From Adineta vaga (lineage: Eukaryota > Rotifera): a stretch of DNA of 64,000 nt. A program made the translations under genes and the position numbers. Under the pieces are notes generated by a model, which saw only the letters and a program-made list of their open reading frames with translations, did not search any database and was not told the origin of the DNA. The stretch spans positions 5,642,001-5,706,000 of the forward strand of contig CP075495.1 in the NCBI GenBank assembly GCA_021613535.1, read 5' to 3'. This document shows, piece by piece, positions 49,096-61,000 of this stretch. The first letter of the stretch is position 1. Each line of letters opens with the position of its first letter.

Positions 49096-52000
49096 TCAGA
49101 GAAGATCTTGAATTTTCACTCTACAACGTACAGCATCAGAAAAACCTTCATTATACGCAAAGGAAATCAGTGCTTTTCGTTCAGTAGATTTATTAATTGA
49201 ATCGCCTTGATCGGACGATTCAGATGTTGTTCGTGGTTTTTTTGGACCAAGTTTGAATTTTGCAAAAAAATCTCGTGGAACCTAGAAACAATTTCAATAT
49301 CACAATGGATCAAACATAAAAATACTTACATTCGTTGTATTTGAAACAATTGTCTTTGGTTGTAATTTAATCACAGCTGCAGGAGGTTTTCTATTAATAC
49401 GATAAACATTTAATTTTTCTTTTCAATATGAAGAAAACGTACGGTTTAGGAATCGAATCATTTTGACGATTGATTGAAATGGGCATTTCTTGTTTATCGG
49501 ATTTCAGACGAATATTACGTTTAACACGTTCTTTTAATAATTCTTTAAAGATCATTTGACGAGTGCCAAACGAGAGACCACGTTTATCCGACATGCCCGG
49601 AAAGTAAGTCACAGTATCAATAGGTCTATGGTCAACAACAACAACAAAAAATAAGAATATATAAATAGAGACTTTGTAAATTCTACTTACGGTTCAAGTA
49701 CCAATGTATTTTCACCAATGGCAGTTCGTTGTTGAATATATGATAAATTAAATGTAATCATTACATCGATTAACGTTTTTATATCACGCATTTCTTTGTT
49801 TGTAAATAATGCAATATTCGTCTAAATATTAAAACAAAATGACAAAATATAAAGATATTCAAGACATTATTTACTTGTCGAAGACGAGGCTGAAGAATTT
49901 CTAACAAAAATGGAAGAATATCGAGTATAATAATATCTTTATTAAGATATTGACGAAGATAAGGTACAATATCATTTAACATTGTTTCGATTGTTGTTAT
50001 ATTTGTACGTAATTTATTCTGCATCTAAATAAGACAAAAAGGAAGATTAGTAAAGTTAAAAGACAAACATAAATGTCTTTTTCAGAGATACTTCAAGTTG
50101 TTTCTGAGGATATTTCATTTGAATTGGTCGATGTGATACAAATAGAAGATGAAATACAACAGCTGGATAAGGTGCATATCGCCAAAAGGAATAGTTTTGT
50201 TGTGAATACATTTCTTTATTAAGTACATCATAGAATAATAACCAATTATTAGCATAATCAATCTAAAGGGCAATATGAAATAGAATTCAATGCCGATAAA
50301 ATTTGTCTTTTACCGATGTTAATTTAGGATCATGAAAATGAAGAGTTAAATAATGTTCGAATAGTCCATCATAAATACGATCATATGCACCTATACTCGA
50401 GACTAAATCAACCAAATGTAAACGTCTTAAAAAGAAGAATGTCACACATCAACTTTCACTATTTCAGATCATTATTCAAAAACAAATACGATACCTTTCT
50501 AATGATACTTTGCCTGATCGTTTTAATGGATCATCTAATTGTAGAGTTAGTTGTATTCTAATGAAAATAAAATGTTCTTTGTTACATTATAGTCTAGTAG
50601 AATAAAACAAACTTTTTTGATGAGGGTACTTGTAAAATTTCTGTCCAAATTTCAAATAAACTTTTTTGAGCATCTTTTACACCAAGTACTGTTGAACTTT
50701 CAACCATTTTTTTCGTTATTGTTCGATTTTGTTGAGCAACAACAAACTATGTAAATTAGACATAAATGGAATTGATTACAATAACTTTGTACATACTTGC
50801 ATAAAATGAAGACATGATCGAATATCACATGTTGCTTTTGCACATAAACTACTCAATGTTATTAAATCACTTTGAATATTTAATTGTTCAGATATCTAAA
50901 AAATATCAATGAAAGAAAACAAACAATTTTCTTCATCATAAAATCTACGATTCTTACTGTTAGTAAACGTTTTGCTAGAACAGTTTGTTCGATACGTGGA
51001 AAATTTAATATAAGAGCTATTTGACGAAGTGGTTTCAAAGCAGGTACATATCTACACACACACATATATATATATAATAGAAATCGATAGATATTCGTAG
51101 AATTATGTATTGATTGACATACAAATCATTACAAATGCAAATAACTGGTCGAAGAAGAACAAAGGAACTATTCTTCTTTGTTTTACCACTAGCTTGCTGT
51201 TGATCAACTGGCATACGGCTTATTAAATCGACTAATAACTGTACCGATGGCTATACAAACAAACAAAATAGATCAATTTTCTTAAACTAACGTTAGAAAA
51301 CGAATGAAATTTACTGCAGGTGCACCATCAATTTCATCAATTAATAGACAATTTGGTTTATAATCTTTGCTCAATACTTCTTGCATTTGAGTTGCTGTTT
51401 CAAGTCGAGTACGAAATAATTCAATACTTCGATCATCACTACATGAAAAGAAAAGCATGATGAAAATAGTCCTAAATCAACCACAAACCTTGCGTTCATT
51501 TCAATCACATTATATCCTGCATGTCTTGCTACAACATGTGCTAAAGTAGTTTTCTAAGATGGATGAATATAACGTTTTTGTTTCATTGATATTAGCAATT
51601 TTGATAACACTTACTCCAGCACCTGGTGAACCACAAAGTAATGCAATTTTTTGTAATGGTCGTTTATAAGCATCTAATTCAAACTGAATATCTGATTGAA
51701 TAGGTTTTTTATTTATATTTATCTTGAAATTATTTTTATCTTTATTGGCTTCATTTGAAGCTATTTGTTGATGACGTGTTTGAAGTGTTCGAAAATGAGT
51801 AAGATCTTTTTTATAAACCACTAAATAGAAAGACTATAGTTGATATATGAGTAATATTCGAACAATTTTACAATATTGCCAAAGATTTAGCCATTCTAAT
51901 AATGTTCGATTGATACCCTAGAAAATGGATAAGAAAAGTTCTTATTAAATAAGAAAAAGAAGTTCATTTCAAACGAACAATATCACTAAGTAAATCACAA

Positions 52001-52721
52001 AAAGCACGTGGTGCAAATTTTTCAACCCATAATTCATTTGTATATTCATCAATAATTGACACATTTGTTTCCATTCTAAATAATCATGACGAAAATGAAG
52101 ATTATGATTTCTATTATTTACCCAACTTCTATGATCTCAGTTGATGGATTATTCATTGTTTTTGTAATTTCTTCCAGTTCCTAAGAAGGAAAATTTTTTA
52201 GGTTTTCTTTGTTTAAATTGAATATCTTTCTTACTTGACGAACACTTCTTTCAATCATTTCATCAACTGATACTTTAAGTAGACTCGTTTTTTTACCATT
52301 ACTCAACGAAAACTAATTGAAATTTGAATTAAAACAATAATAAATCAAAATCTTTAGAATTACTTTGAAACAATCATCATCGTCATCTCGTACTAATAGA
52401 TAATATCGTTCATTTTGATGACTTGTTAATACGACAAATGATTGATTTGGTATTTGAGAATGATATCGTGTTGCTAAAAGAAATAGAAGATTAAGAAATT
52501 CTCTCAACATTGGTTTACATACGTATGACTTTTTGTTTTTTAACTGAAGTTCTTTCCTTGATTTTCATAATTTCATCATCTTTTTCAACATCATTATCAT
52601 CATCATCGAACAAACGTTTTTTACAATCGACTAATCAAATCAAATTCAGTAGATAAAACAAAAAATAGGATTTTTCCCATTTACTTTGGATTGATGATCC
52701 ATTTGCTGTAGTTCCAAACAT
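49096..52721 (-). CDS. CHTF18: CHTF18 (CTF18) alternative clamp-loader subunit
   Basis: Many-exon AAA+ ATPase. ATG at 52719-52721 gives MFGTTANGSSIQSK. A charged N-terminus leads to LWVEKFAPRAFCDLLSDIGI, typical of RFC1-like subunits. Walker A is split by an intron (LLCGSPGAG, then KTTLAHVVARHAG), followed by NVIEMNASDDRS and Walker B CLLIDEIDGAP, then VICICNDLYVPALKPLRQIA (sensor 1), RIEQTVLAKRLLTISEQLN and ATCDIRSCLHFMQ (sensor 2 region). The C-terminus RVKIQDLL* with the preceding SFAYNEGFSDAVRC matches CTF18's last segment (RFNEGVCNAVRRSLYIRDLL), which in yeast binds DCC1/CTF8 and Pol epsilon. CTF18-RFC loads and unloads PCNA and supports cohesion. Estimated 850-900 residues. It shares a 158-nt divergent interval with the metalloproteinase gene. 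Confidence 0.93.
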
Positions 52722-52737
52722 CTAGAAGTAGGGAATA
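52722..52737 (-). other. Splice acceptor abutting the CHTF18 ATG
   Basis: TTATTCCCTACTTCTAG ends directly at the CHTF18 start codon on the minus strand. The divergent metalloproteinase ATG is only 158 nt away, leaving little space for an upstream exon, so spliced-leader addition is plausible. Confidence 0.4.
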
Positions 52738-52879
52738 AAAGCACATTAATATATGAGTCATGATGAATCAAAATGAAATTTGATCAGACATTTTCTAATC
52801 ACTATAACAATGATAAGAAGATACATCTTTCTCGTATAAAAAACGTTCTCCACGTCCATAACACTTCGCATTCGAAACA

Positions 52880-54837
52880 ATGAAACAATTTGGCCATATA
52901 CTTCTGTTCGTCTTTTCTATTATTTTTATTCAATCATCATCATGTAAGAAAAATAAGGAGAACCAATCAGTTAAATCTCAAGAAGATGCATATACTTGGC
53001 TTGGTAAATATGGTTATAATCCATGCCATAATTCCGATGTTCAATGTAGTATAAGTATTAAAAGTTTATTACAAGAATATCAAAAACGTTTTCATCTAAA
53101 AATGACTGGAACTTTGGACGAATCAACAAAAAAACATATGAATCGTCCTCGTTGTGGAAATAAAGATAAAGCAATTGCAGAATTAAATACGGCGAGTCAA
53201 TTAAACAAATATATATGGAAACGTTCATCATTAACTTACTCTTTACGTAGTTTTCCAACAGAAATTAATGAAGCAGATACAAATCGTATTATTCGTGAAG
53301 CATTCGATGCTTGGCTTGTTCACATTCCTTTAGAAATCAAACAAGTTTGTTCAACATGTCAAGCAGATTTTGTTCTTGACTTTGCACGAGCTCAACATAC
53401 AGACACATATCCATTCGATGGTGTTGGTGGAACATTAGCACATGCTTTCTTTCCTGAAGATGGTCGAGTACATTTTGATAAAGACGAAACATGGACAGAG
53501 AAGTAAGAAGATTTATGTTTTTCTAGGGTTTAAAAAGTATTGAAATCTGATCTTTGATAAATCGATGTTCTTCAGGTACAAGTTCTATGCTTTAATAACT
53601 TTATCGAGGTAATAGAAAGATGAATCATTCGGTAAGAGATCAGTTTCGATTTACATCGAGAGAGCAAAATAACTTTTTTAATCTTTGTTCTTTACTCAAA
53701 CCGTAAGTGTTTAGTTGAGATTAAAAAGAAAGAAAACTATACTATCAGTTCTAGTCTCTCTTATTCTAATCGAACTAGTTTAAGTAATCTTTCTATTTTT
53801 CTAGGTTCGATGGAACTGGTACAAATTTATATTTGGTCGCTGTCCATGAGATCGGTCATGCACTAGGTGTAGATCATTCGTACAATGAAAGATCAATTAT
53901 GTATCCTTCCTACCAGCTAATGCAAAAAAGCAATATTCTTCCTCAACCTGATCGAGATGATATTCAAAGTATGTATGGTAAAAAGCAGTCCTCACCCGTA
54001 AGAACAACAACGACAACAACAAGCCCAACGAGAAGACCAATTATAACTACTGCAACAAGAAGACCAATTATTACTACTACAACAAGAAGAAGTATTATCA
54101 CAACAAAACCTTCGGTTAGAGTACCATCAGGAGATTCACATCCTCGCTGTCGTCGTTATCTCGATGTTGCTTTCGACCATCCTGATGGAACATTACATAC
54201 ATTCGATGCTGGTGTACTCTGGCGTTATTTACCAGATCAACATCAATGGGATAGTCGAACATCGACCTTTCAACAAGCTTATGCACATTTACCGAAACGA
54301 CTCTCAGGTGGTGTTTATGATCGAAACAGAAATGAAGTCATTTTCTTTGCCGGTCGTACTGTTTATCAATATAAGATTGACGATCGAAATCTGGCAAAAT
54401 ATCGAGATGAAAAAAGTCTTCCAAGAAATTTACAAAATTCTGTAGTTGGTGCCATATATTACCAACGAGCAATTCATATTATTACATCAAAAACCATTCG
54501 TTTATTTGAAATGGATAAAGGTTATCAACAATCAGATGAACGAGATCTTAGTGAAGAATTTCCACGTTTTACTGGTACGGTTACAACTGCATTTAGTTAT
54601 GGAGATTTACATCATTTCTTTACATCTGATCGACTTGTTTATGTTTGGGATGAACGACTAGGTAACTGGAAAACATTTGGTGAACCTATGGAAACTGGTT
54701 GGTTTGCTTGTTCCAATACAGCGACAAATCATCATCCGTACGGAATGCAAGCAAAGAAACCGACTCATAAATCTCCCCCTCGAGGTTCTCGTCATCGTCA
54801 CCATCATCATCATGAACATTTTGAATCACGATTGTAA
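52880..54837 (+). CDS. Secreted matrix metalloproteinase with hemopexin-like C-terminus
   Basis: Two exons (52880-53504, 53805-54837), joined in phase 2 across a 300-nt intron. Signal peptide MKQFGHILLFVFSIIFIQSS. Peptidoglycan-binding-like prodomain (AYTWLGKYGYNPC... LLQEYQKRFHLKMTGTLDES) with a cysteine switch MNRPRCGNKD. The catalytic domain starts LTYSLRSFP and has HTDTYPFDGVGGTLAHAFFP and HFDKDETW (structural Zn/Ca region), the zinc motif HEIGHALGVDHS and the Met-turn SIMYPSY. There is no fibronectin insert and no clear furin site. A Thr/Arg hinge of three 9-residue repeats follows, then hemopexin-like blades (CRRYLDVAFDHPDGTLHTFD, GVYDRNRNEVIFFAGRTVYQ) ending in a His-rich tail; no GPI or TM anchor is obvious. 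It should act extracellularly on matrix proteins. AATAAA lies soon after the stop. Confidence 0.93.
54028..54108 (+). repeat. Three 27-bp tandem repeats in the metalloproteinase hinge
   Basis: Three consecutive 27-nt units encode TRRPIITTA, TRRPIITTT and TRRSIITTK. The first two are nearly identical at the DNA level and the third has diverged. They form the Thr-rich, probably O-glycosylated linker between catalytic and hemopexin-like domains. Confidence 0.85.
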
Positions 54838-55089
54838 AAAAAAATAAATCTCTCGAAATAAAATCAAAACAAAACTTGTGCACAATGTGTATTTGGTTTT
54901 TTTTTAATATAAAATAAAGCTAATCAACCATTTGAGATAAACGTTAAGAAAAGGGCGAAGAGAAAAAATAATGACGAAATACCATTTGCGACAAGACCAA
55001 AAAGAACGAATCGTAATTATTTGAAGGAGATCGGAATGACGAATATTATAGAAAAAAACTATGCCGTAAAATGCTCATATTTATTGATA

Positions 55090-56057
55090 TTATTGACTCG
55101 TTGCAGACATAGTATCATAGGATGGTGGCATTAGAATAGATGTATGCTCAGCAGTTGACCCAAGTACTGGATCAGTTTCTTGTGGGCTAGTAATGATTAC
55201 TGTTGGCGATGTTCCACTAACATTTCTTTGAGTATGAAGACCGGGTATATCGTCATCTTCCTAAATAGAGAAAAATAAACTTTTTCTATGTTTTAATTTC
55301 AACAAAATGTTGTCTCTTACTTGAAATGGTGAAAAGACATCACTTTCATCACGTTTATATTTGCCACAACAACGATTGCAACAAAAATTGCAACAACAAC
55401 CACAACCACAGAGACAACAAAAACCACCACCGAAACAACAACAAGTACTGATACATATAAATGCAAAAAGAATTTTCTTCCATCGAGGCATTTGTGCTAA
55501 TGCTTCCGAATATTCTAAAATGAATGTTCAAATGCATCGAAGAAATTAGAATGAAAATTATTTTACCATCGTTCATTCGACGCATTGCATCAGCAGCTAA
55601 AAGAATAAATATGTAATGTTATATAAAACAATTGATCAGACTAAGATGATAGATATGAGATAATTTCATTCTCATTTCTCATCAAACTTTATCACTTGTA
55701 TCATATATAAGAATGTAGAAGAATAAACAATTTTCGCATACCTCTTGGACCTAATTGATCATAAGTTGATCTTAATTTTGGATCAATCAAAACTTTATAT
55801 GCTTTATCGACTGCATGAAATTGAGCAGCTGCTTCGGGATCAGGATTCTTATCTGGATCTATAACAAAAATGAATACATACAGAGCATCCAGTACTTAAA
55901 TATAAAACTTACGTAAACGCAAAGCTGTTTTCCGATAAGCACGTTTTATTTCTTCATCTGTTGCTTGTGGCGTTATACCGAGCAGATCATAATAATTCTG
56001 TGATGAAGATCCTCCTGTTTTAGCTTGATCTGGAGAAGGTTCTTTATTGGTAGCCAT
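55090..56057 (-). CDS. DNAJC5: DNAJC5 / cysteine-string protein (CSP)
   Basis: ATG at 56055-56057. The J domain shows NYYDLLGITPQATDEEIKRA and YRKTALRLHPDKNPDPEAAA, with the His codon of the catalytic HPD split by an intron (C at the donor, AT at the acceptor), then FHAVDKAYKVLIDPKLRSTY and DQLG. A linker (MRRMNDEYSEALAQMPRWKK) leads to the cysteine string CCCFGGGFCCLCGCGCCC, NFCCNRCCG, the palmitoylated membrane anchor that defines CSP. The C-terminus (FSPFQEDDDIPGLHTQRN) is typical of the family. CSP is a synaptic and secretory vesicle co-chaperone that works with Hsc70 on SNAP-25. It lies 169 nt downstream of a small unknown gene on the same strand, with a pyrimidine-rich acceptor (AG at 56180-56181) in between. 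Confidence 0.95.
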
Positions 56058-56226
56058 ATAGTAATATATATATGAATATATAAATATGTATTTATTTGTA
56101 ATTCCAATGGCAAAAGAAATATAATTATAAAGATCACTTTCTAAATCATGAATAAAGAATTTCGGAGTGGGGTAGTTATCTGAAAAAATAATAATCTAGT
56201 TTATATTTATATACATTTATTGTTTA

Positions 56227-56571
56227 TTAATCAAGATCAAGTTCAGTTTGATTAATAGTTTCAACATCAAAATTATTTGTAGGAAGAGTACAAAAACGTT
56301 TCCGATTATTTGTCAACAAATCTTCTGGTATATTGTCTATTGTAGAAACAGTAATTGTTGAATGTGTACGTTTGGATTGTTCAGTTTTTAAGGCTAGATT
56401 TCGTAAACAAACTTCTTCAATTTTTAATCGACCTAATTGATCTATTATCGAACGACGCATCGTTTGTAATCGTTCATTCCAATTAATACTTTCAGGCTTA
56501 ACAACTGACGTGTTCACAAGAGAATTAGATGGTTTATTTGCATAAAGTTTGACGCATTCAAGAAAATCCAT
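56227..56571 (-). CDS. Small uncharacterised protein
   Basis: Single-exon ORF of 114 residues beginning with a true ATG (56569-56571). It is polar and helical in the middle (WNERLQTMRRSIIDQLGRLK, IEEVCLRNLALKTEQSKR) with a Thr/Asn/Asp-rich end (NQTELDLD*). No signal peptide, membrane segment or known domain. It lies head-to-tail with DNAJC5 and codon use looks like its neighbours, so it may be a real gene, but this is by length and composition only. Confidence 0.45.
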   Translation of the reverse strand: MDFLECVKLYANKPSNSLVNTSVVKPESINWNERLQTMRRSIIDQLGRLKIEEVCLRNLALKTEQSKRTHSTITVSTIDNIPEDLLTNNRKRFCTLPTNNFDVETINQTELDLD

Positions 56572-57760
56572 TAATTTGAAAGGAATAGAACGATTTAATG
56601 TGATGATGATTGTATGTAATTTCCATTGTTACATTTCTATTCGTTTTTAATTGAAGAAAAAATATGGCGAGCAAGTTATTTTCTTGCTAGGTGGCGCACT
56701 AACTCAATCCATTTAGTGTGTCAAAGGAAAATCGAATTCAATAACTGAAATTAGAAAGATTATCATATTGATAGTCATCAATAAAGCCATTCCATGAAAA
56801 TCATGACATACTAGTCTTGGTTTCACAACTTACAATTGAAGTAACACATCAAAGAACTTCTTTTCTTTTACCTTCTCATTAAATAAACCTGACAAACTTC
56901 CTCCGTAAAAATGTTTTCTTTTTCTTTAAGGTAACTTATTATCAATGATGAAATTTTTCTTACTTGTATTGTGTATATTATATTAAAACTTTCGAATTAA
57001 TGACAAAAAGCGATTCTGATTTGCATTATGCTTAAAAAAATGATGTCTTTATCGGTATCTAACAATATCAGGAAGATAGAATATGAGTAATATTTTGCAT
57101 TTCAGAAACGTTTCTCTCAATTATGAATAATTTAGATTAAAATAGAAGTATTGGGTGTTCGAACCTTATCTCAAAAAGTCATCAAGAATCTTAAACGAAT
57201 ACGTTTATCTTTTCTACGATATTTCTGTTAGAGAAAAATCCTTACTGTGTATAATTTACTCTGAAAACATACATATACGAAGATAACAAATCTAATCTTA
57301 CCTATTTCATACAAGTCCGTTATTGAAAAACTAAAAATGAAAACGTATTTAGCTGTTAATATTATTCAATTTTAATAGAAAAGAATTATTCTCCTTGAAA
57401 TGTCTACCATACCTGCTCTCTATTCTATTATCTCTGGTTTTTTTTCAATTTTTTTTCTCCGGAAGCGTCTATATAACTTGTGCACAGATGCGACATACCG
57501 GATCTTAATTAATAAGTTATTTGTAAAAACGATAATTTTACGTGAGAAAATTAGCATACGAACGGACATTTGTATTCGTGTTTTTATCAATGATAAAAAA
57601 GAAACTCTTAAATATTATAAAAACTATTAGCGTCCTCTACAACTGTGCATTATGGTTGCTGCGAATAATTTCACCAATATTATAGTAAGAAAACTTTTCG
57701 GTGCATTTTTCATATAATCTTGAGTGAGTGAATTTCGATTCTAATAATAATAATAAAATA
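56572..57760. other. Intergenic, no gene seen
   Basis: About 1.2 kb between the divergent small unknown gene (-) and the coiled-coil ORF/TBL3 unit (+), likely holding both promoters. An ORF at 57400-57630 starts MSTIPALYSIISGFF but has no recognisable domain and AT-driven composition, so it is not called. Confidence 0.35.
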
Positions 57761-58048
57761 ATGAGTTCGGGAAATACAAACTTTATTGATTTTCTTCATG
57801 ATCATTATTCTAATGGAACTACGAATGATATGTCTGACACATTAACTCGTCTTCAACAACATTTGGAACAACAACGAAAACTTGTTTTAAATGAAATAGC
57901 AACTGTAAAGAAAGAAGAAGAACAAATCAAATCTTTTGTACAATTAAATTCGACAAATCAAGAACAATTGTTTGATAATATTCATAAAAAAGATTCATTG
58001 ACATCATTAGATATTGAAGAAATAAATAAATTACCATTAGATCTTTGA
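57761..58048 (+). CDS. Small coiled-coil ORF upstream of TBL3
   Basis: 95-residue ORF with ATG at 57761. MSSGNTNFIDFLHDHYSNGT is followed by a clear heptad-like helix (LTRLQQHLEQQRKLVLNEIA, TVKKEEEQIKSFVQL) and ends SLDIEEINKLPLDL*. No family recognised. Its stop is only 48 nt before the TBL3 ATG, with an acceptor AG exactly at the TBL3 start. It is either the first cistron of an operon or a long upstream ORF; joining it to TBL3 by cis-splicing is not supported because no donor precedes its stop in a compatible frame. Confidence 0.55.
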   Translation: MSSGNTNFIDFLHDHYSNGTTNDMSDTLTRLQQHLEQQRKLVLNEIATVKKEEEQIKSFVQLNSTNQEQLFDNIHKKDSLTSLDIEEINKLPLDL

Positions 58049-58078
58049 GATCATCTTTTCCTTTTTTTTTCTTCTACT

Positions 58079-58096
58079 GTTATTATTCTTTTTTAG
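58079..58096 (+). other. Candidate trans-splice acceptor directly at the TBL3 ATG
   Basis: A T-rich tract ending ...TTCTTTTTTAG stops at 58096 and the TBL3 ATG starts at 58097. The upstream ORF ends at 58048. The 48-nt gap plus strong acceptor is the tightest of the operon-like junctions in this window. Confidence 0.5.
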
Positions 58097-61000
58097 ATGG
58101 TTCAAGAAAAGGAAAATTTTGTTGAACAATCAAAACATACATCCTTCTATACTGGTGGACAATTTGCTATATCAAATGATGGTCAATATCTATTATGTAC
58201 TTTTAATGCACTAATTCATATTCTTGATATTCAAACTCAACATATTGTTCGTTCTATTGGACAAGATGATACATCATCAGAAGTAGCATCATTTACGATA
58301 TTTAATGATCTAATTGTTGTTGCTTATCGCAATCAATTATTACGTCAATTCAATTGGACAACAGGTACATGTCTTCGAACATGGAAATCAGTACATAAAA
58401 GTGCGATTACATGTATGACATTTGATCCAAATGGATCACTATTAGCAACAGGTGGAGCTGATTTTACAGTTAAAATTTGGGATGTAGGACATCTTTATTA
58501 TACACATAATTTGAAAGGATCGACATCAATTATTCGGTAACTGATACAAAGAAATTACTGCAATATAAACTTAGTTCATTCTTCATTTAGTGCCGTTCTT
58601 TTCTATACATCAGAATCAAAGAAAATTCATGTGATTAGTGGTTCAGATGATGGTCGAATTTATTTACATAATCTTCATGTTTCTGGTGCTAAACCAACGG
58701 TATTAGAAGGACATATGAGTACTGTTACTTCACTTGTTCTCAGCAATGATCATACTTTAATCAGGTAATATACTATTAACTGTTTATATTCATATGAAAT
58801 AAACAACAATTTCTTTTCTTTTCAGTTCTGCTCGTGATCGAGTTGTAATTATATGGGATCTTCAAACTTTATCATCAATTCGTACTATTCCTGTTATGGA
58901 AGTATGTTTAATTTTGAATTTTGTTTTTGTTTATTTACTAAAACAAACAAATCTTGGTCTTTTAGTCAGTTGAAACTCTCATCTCCTTACCATCTCATGA
59001 TTTTCTCAAACCATTCAAACTTAAACAAACATTCGCTTCTGATGAACCTTTATTCTTTACATTTGGTAATTCTGGTTTAATTAAACTATGGTCAGGAACA
59101 ACTGGTCGTTGTTTATTAATTCAAGAAGATAAAACTTATGAAAAAGTTACCAATACTTCATCACATAGTAAAGATATTGAACATCAACAAGTCTTTTTAA
59201 ATGCATATTTTAATGAAACTACACGTATGTTCTATACAAATACAATTGATCATAATATCGTTGCATTTAATATCAAGAAATTAAAATTAGAAAAACAAGT
59301 AAAGTGTTTCAAGAAAAAACTACAGACAATTGTTTACTTTCTTTTTTTTGTTTTTGAAGTTTATCGGTGAATTAGGTGATGTTCTTGATGTTCGTTTCTT
59401 GAATGGTAATGAAAATACTCCATCATATGTGGTCGTGGCTAGCAATGATGAAAAAGTGAAAATTTTCAATTTAAATACATGGCATTGTCAAATGTTAAAA
59501 GGTCATACTGATATTGTCATCGGTTTAGATATTAGTCATGATCATAGTCTAATTGCAACTTGTTCTAAAGTTTGTTTGAAAATTTTAATAGTAAAATGCA
59601 TTTATAAAAGAATAATGTATATAGGATGATATCATACGAATTTGGTCATATGATGTTGATAAATCATTATTTTCTTGTGTTGCAATGGCTGAAGGACATA
59701 CGGGTGATGTTGCAGCGATAGCATTTGCAAAGTTTGTAAACAAATTGAATTGACATCTTCATTAAAGTTTATTGTTCTCTTTTTTCCTAGAACTTCCAAT
59801 GCGTTCATTGTATCGGGTAGTCAAGATACAACTGCCAAAGTATGGTCATTAGAAAATTTAATATTAGATAATGATGAAATAAAGGAGCCACAAAATCTTT
59901 CATCTATATTTACATTGAAAACACATGATAAAGAAGTTAATAGTGTAGCAATTTCATTCAATGATAAACAATTTGCCACTGGTTCAGCAGATAAAACGGC
60001 AAAAGTTAGTTGAAATTCATCGTTTGTAGATAAATATTTCTATTGAATGAACATTTAGATTTGGGATCTACGAAATCAAAAATTATTAGCCGTCTTATCT
60101 GGACATCGAAGAGGAATCTGGTGTGTTCAATACTCACCAGTCAATCCAGTAACTATATTGTTCTTTCTTTGTGATAAGAAGAAATAAATCGTATTGCCTG
60201 TTTTTTCTAGGAATTAGCTACTGCTTCTGCTGATGGTTTAATTAAAATATGGTCAACAAAAGAATACAATTGTTTACAAGTAAAATACTTTTCTTTTTCT
60301 TTTTTGTTCACTGACGATGCAATACGTCTTATTTTAGACAATCGAAGGACATGATGCATCAGTTCTTCGAATCGTTTATTTATCAATGGGTACACAAATT
60401 ATCAGCAGGTAATTGTTTTGATATATTTTATATTCGAATTTGAATTCATTTTGTTCTAGTGGCTCGGATGGTCTTCTAAAATTATGGGATGTTAAAACCA
60501 CTACTTGTGTGAAAAGTATTGATGCTCATGATGGAAAAATATGGGGAATGGCAGCTTCGACAGATGAAAATCTACTTGTTACTTGTGCAAGTGATTCAAC
60601 AGTTACTATATGGCGTGTAAGTTTCATTGATTAGTTATTCTTTGTAATAAATATTGTATTATCAGGATTCTACAGAAGAAGATCGACAAGTAAAACGTGA
60701 AAAAGTCGAAGAAGTTTTACTAATGTAAGTTGAAATATTTATTTTCATAAGATAAATTATTATTTATGAATAGGGAACAAGAAGTATCCAATTTATTAAT
60801 GAATAAGAAGTATCATGCAGCATTAAAAATAGCTTTGAATCTTAATCAACCTTATCGAACATTAACAATAATTAAAGGTAAATCAATCATGATAACTTAT
60901 ATAAGAATGATTCGATTTTTTCTTTTTTTTTTTGTATAGAAATTCTCAATGAAATTAATGGAACTGATCATTTAAAAGCTACTCTATTGCAATTTTCGGA

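Noticed and set aside
55361-55549. Gln/Pro-rich plus-strand ORF
   Set aside because: It is the reverse complement of the cysteine-string region of DNAJC5.
57400-57630. 76-codon ORF in the TBL3 upstream region
   Set aside because: AT-driven composition, no domain, no splice-site or polyadenylation context.
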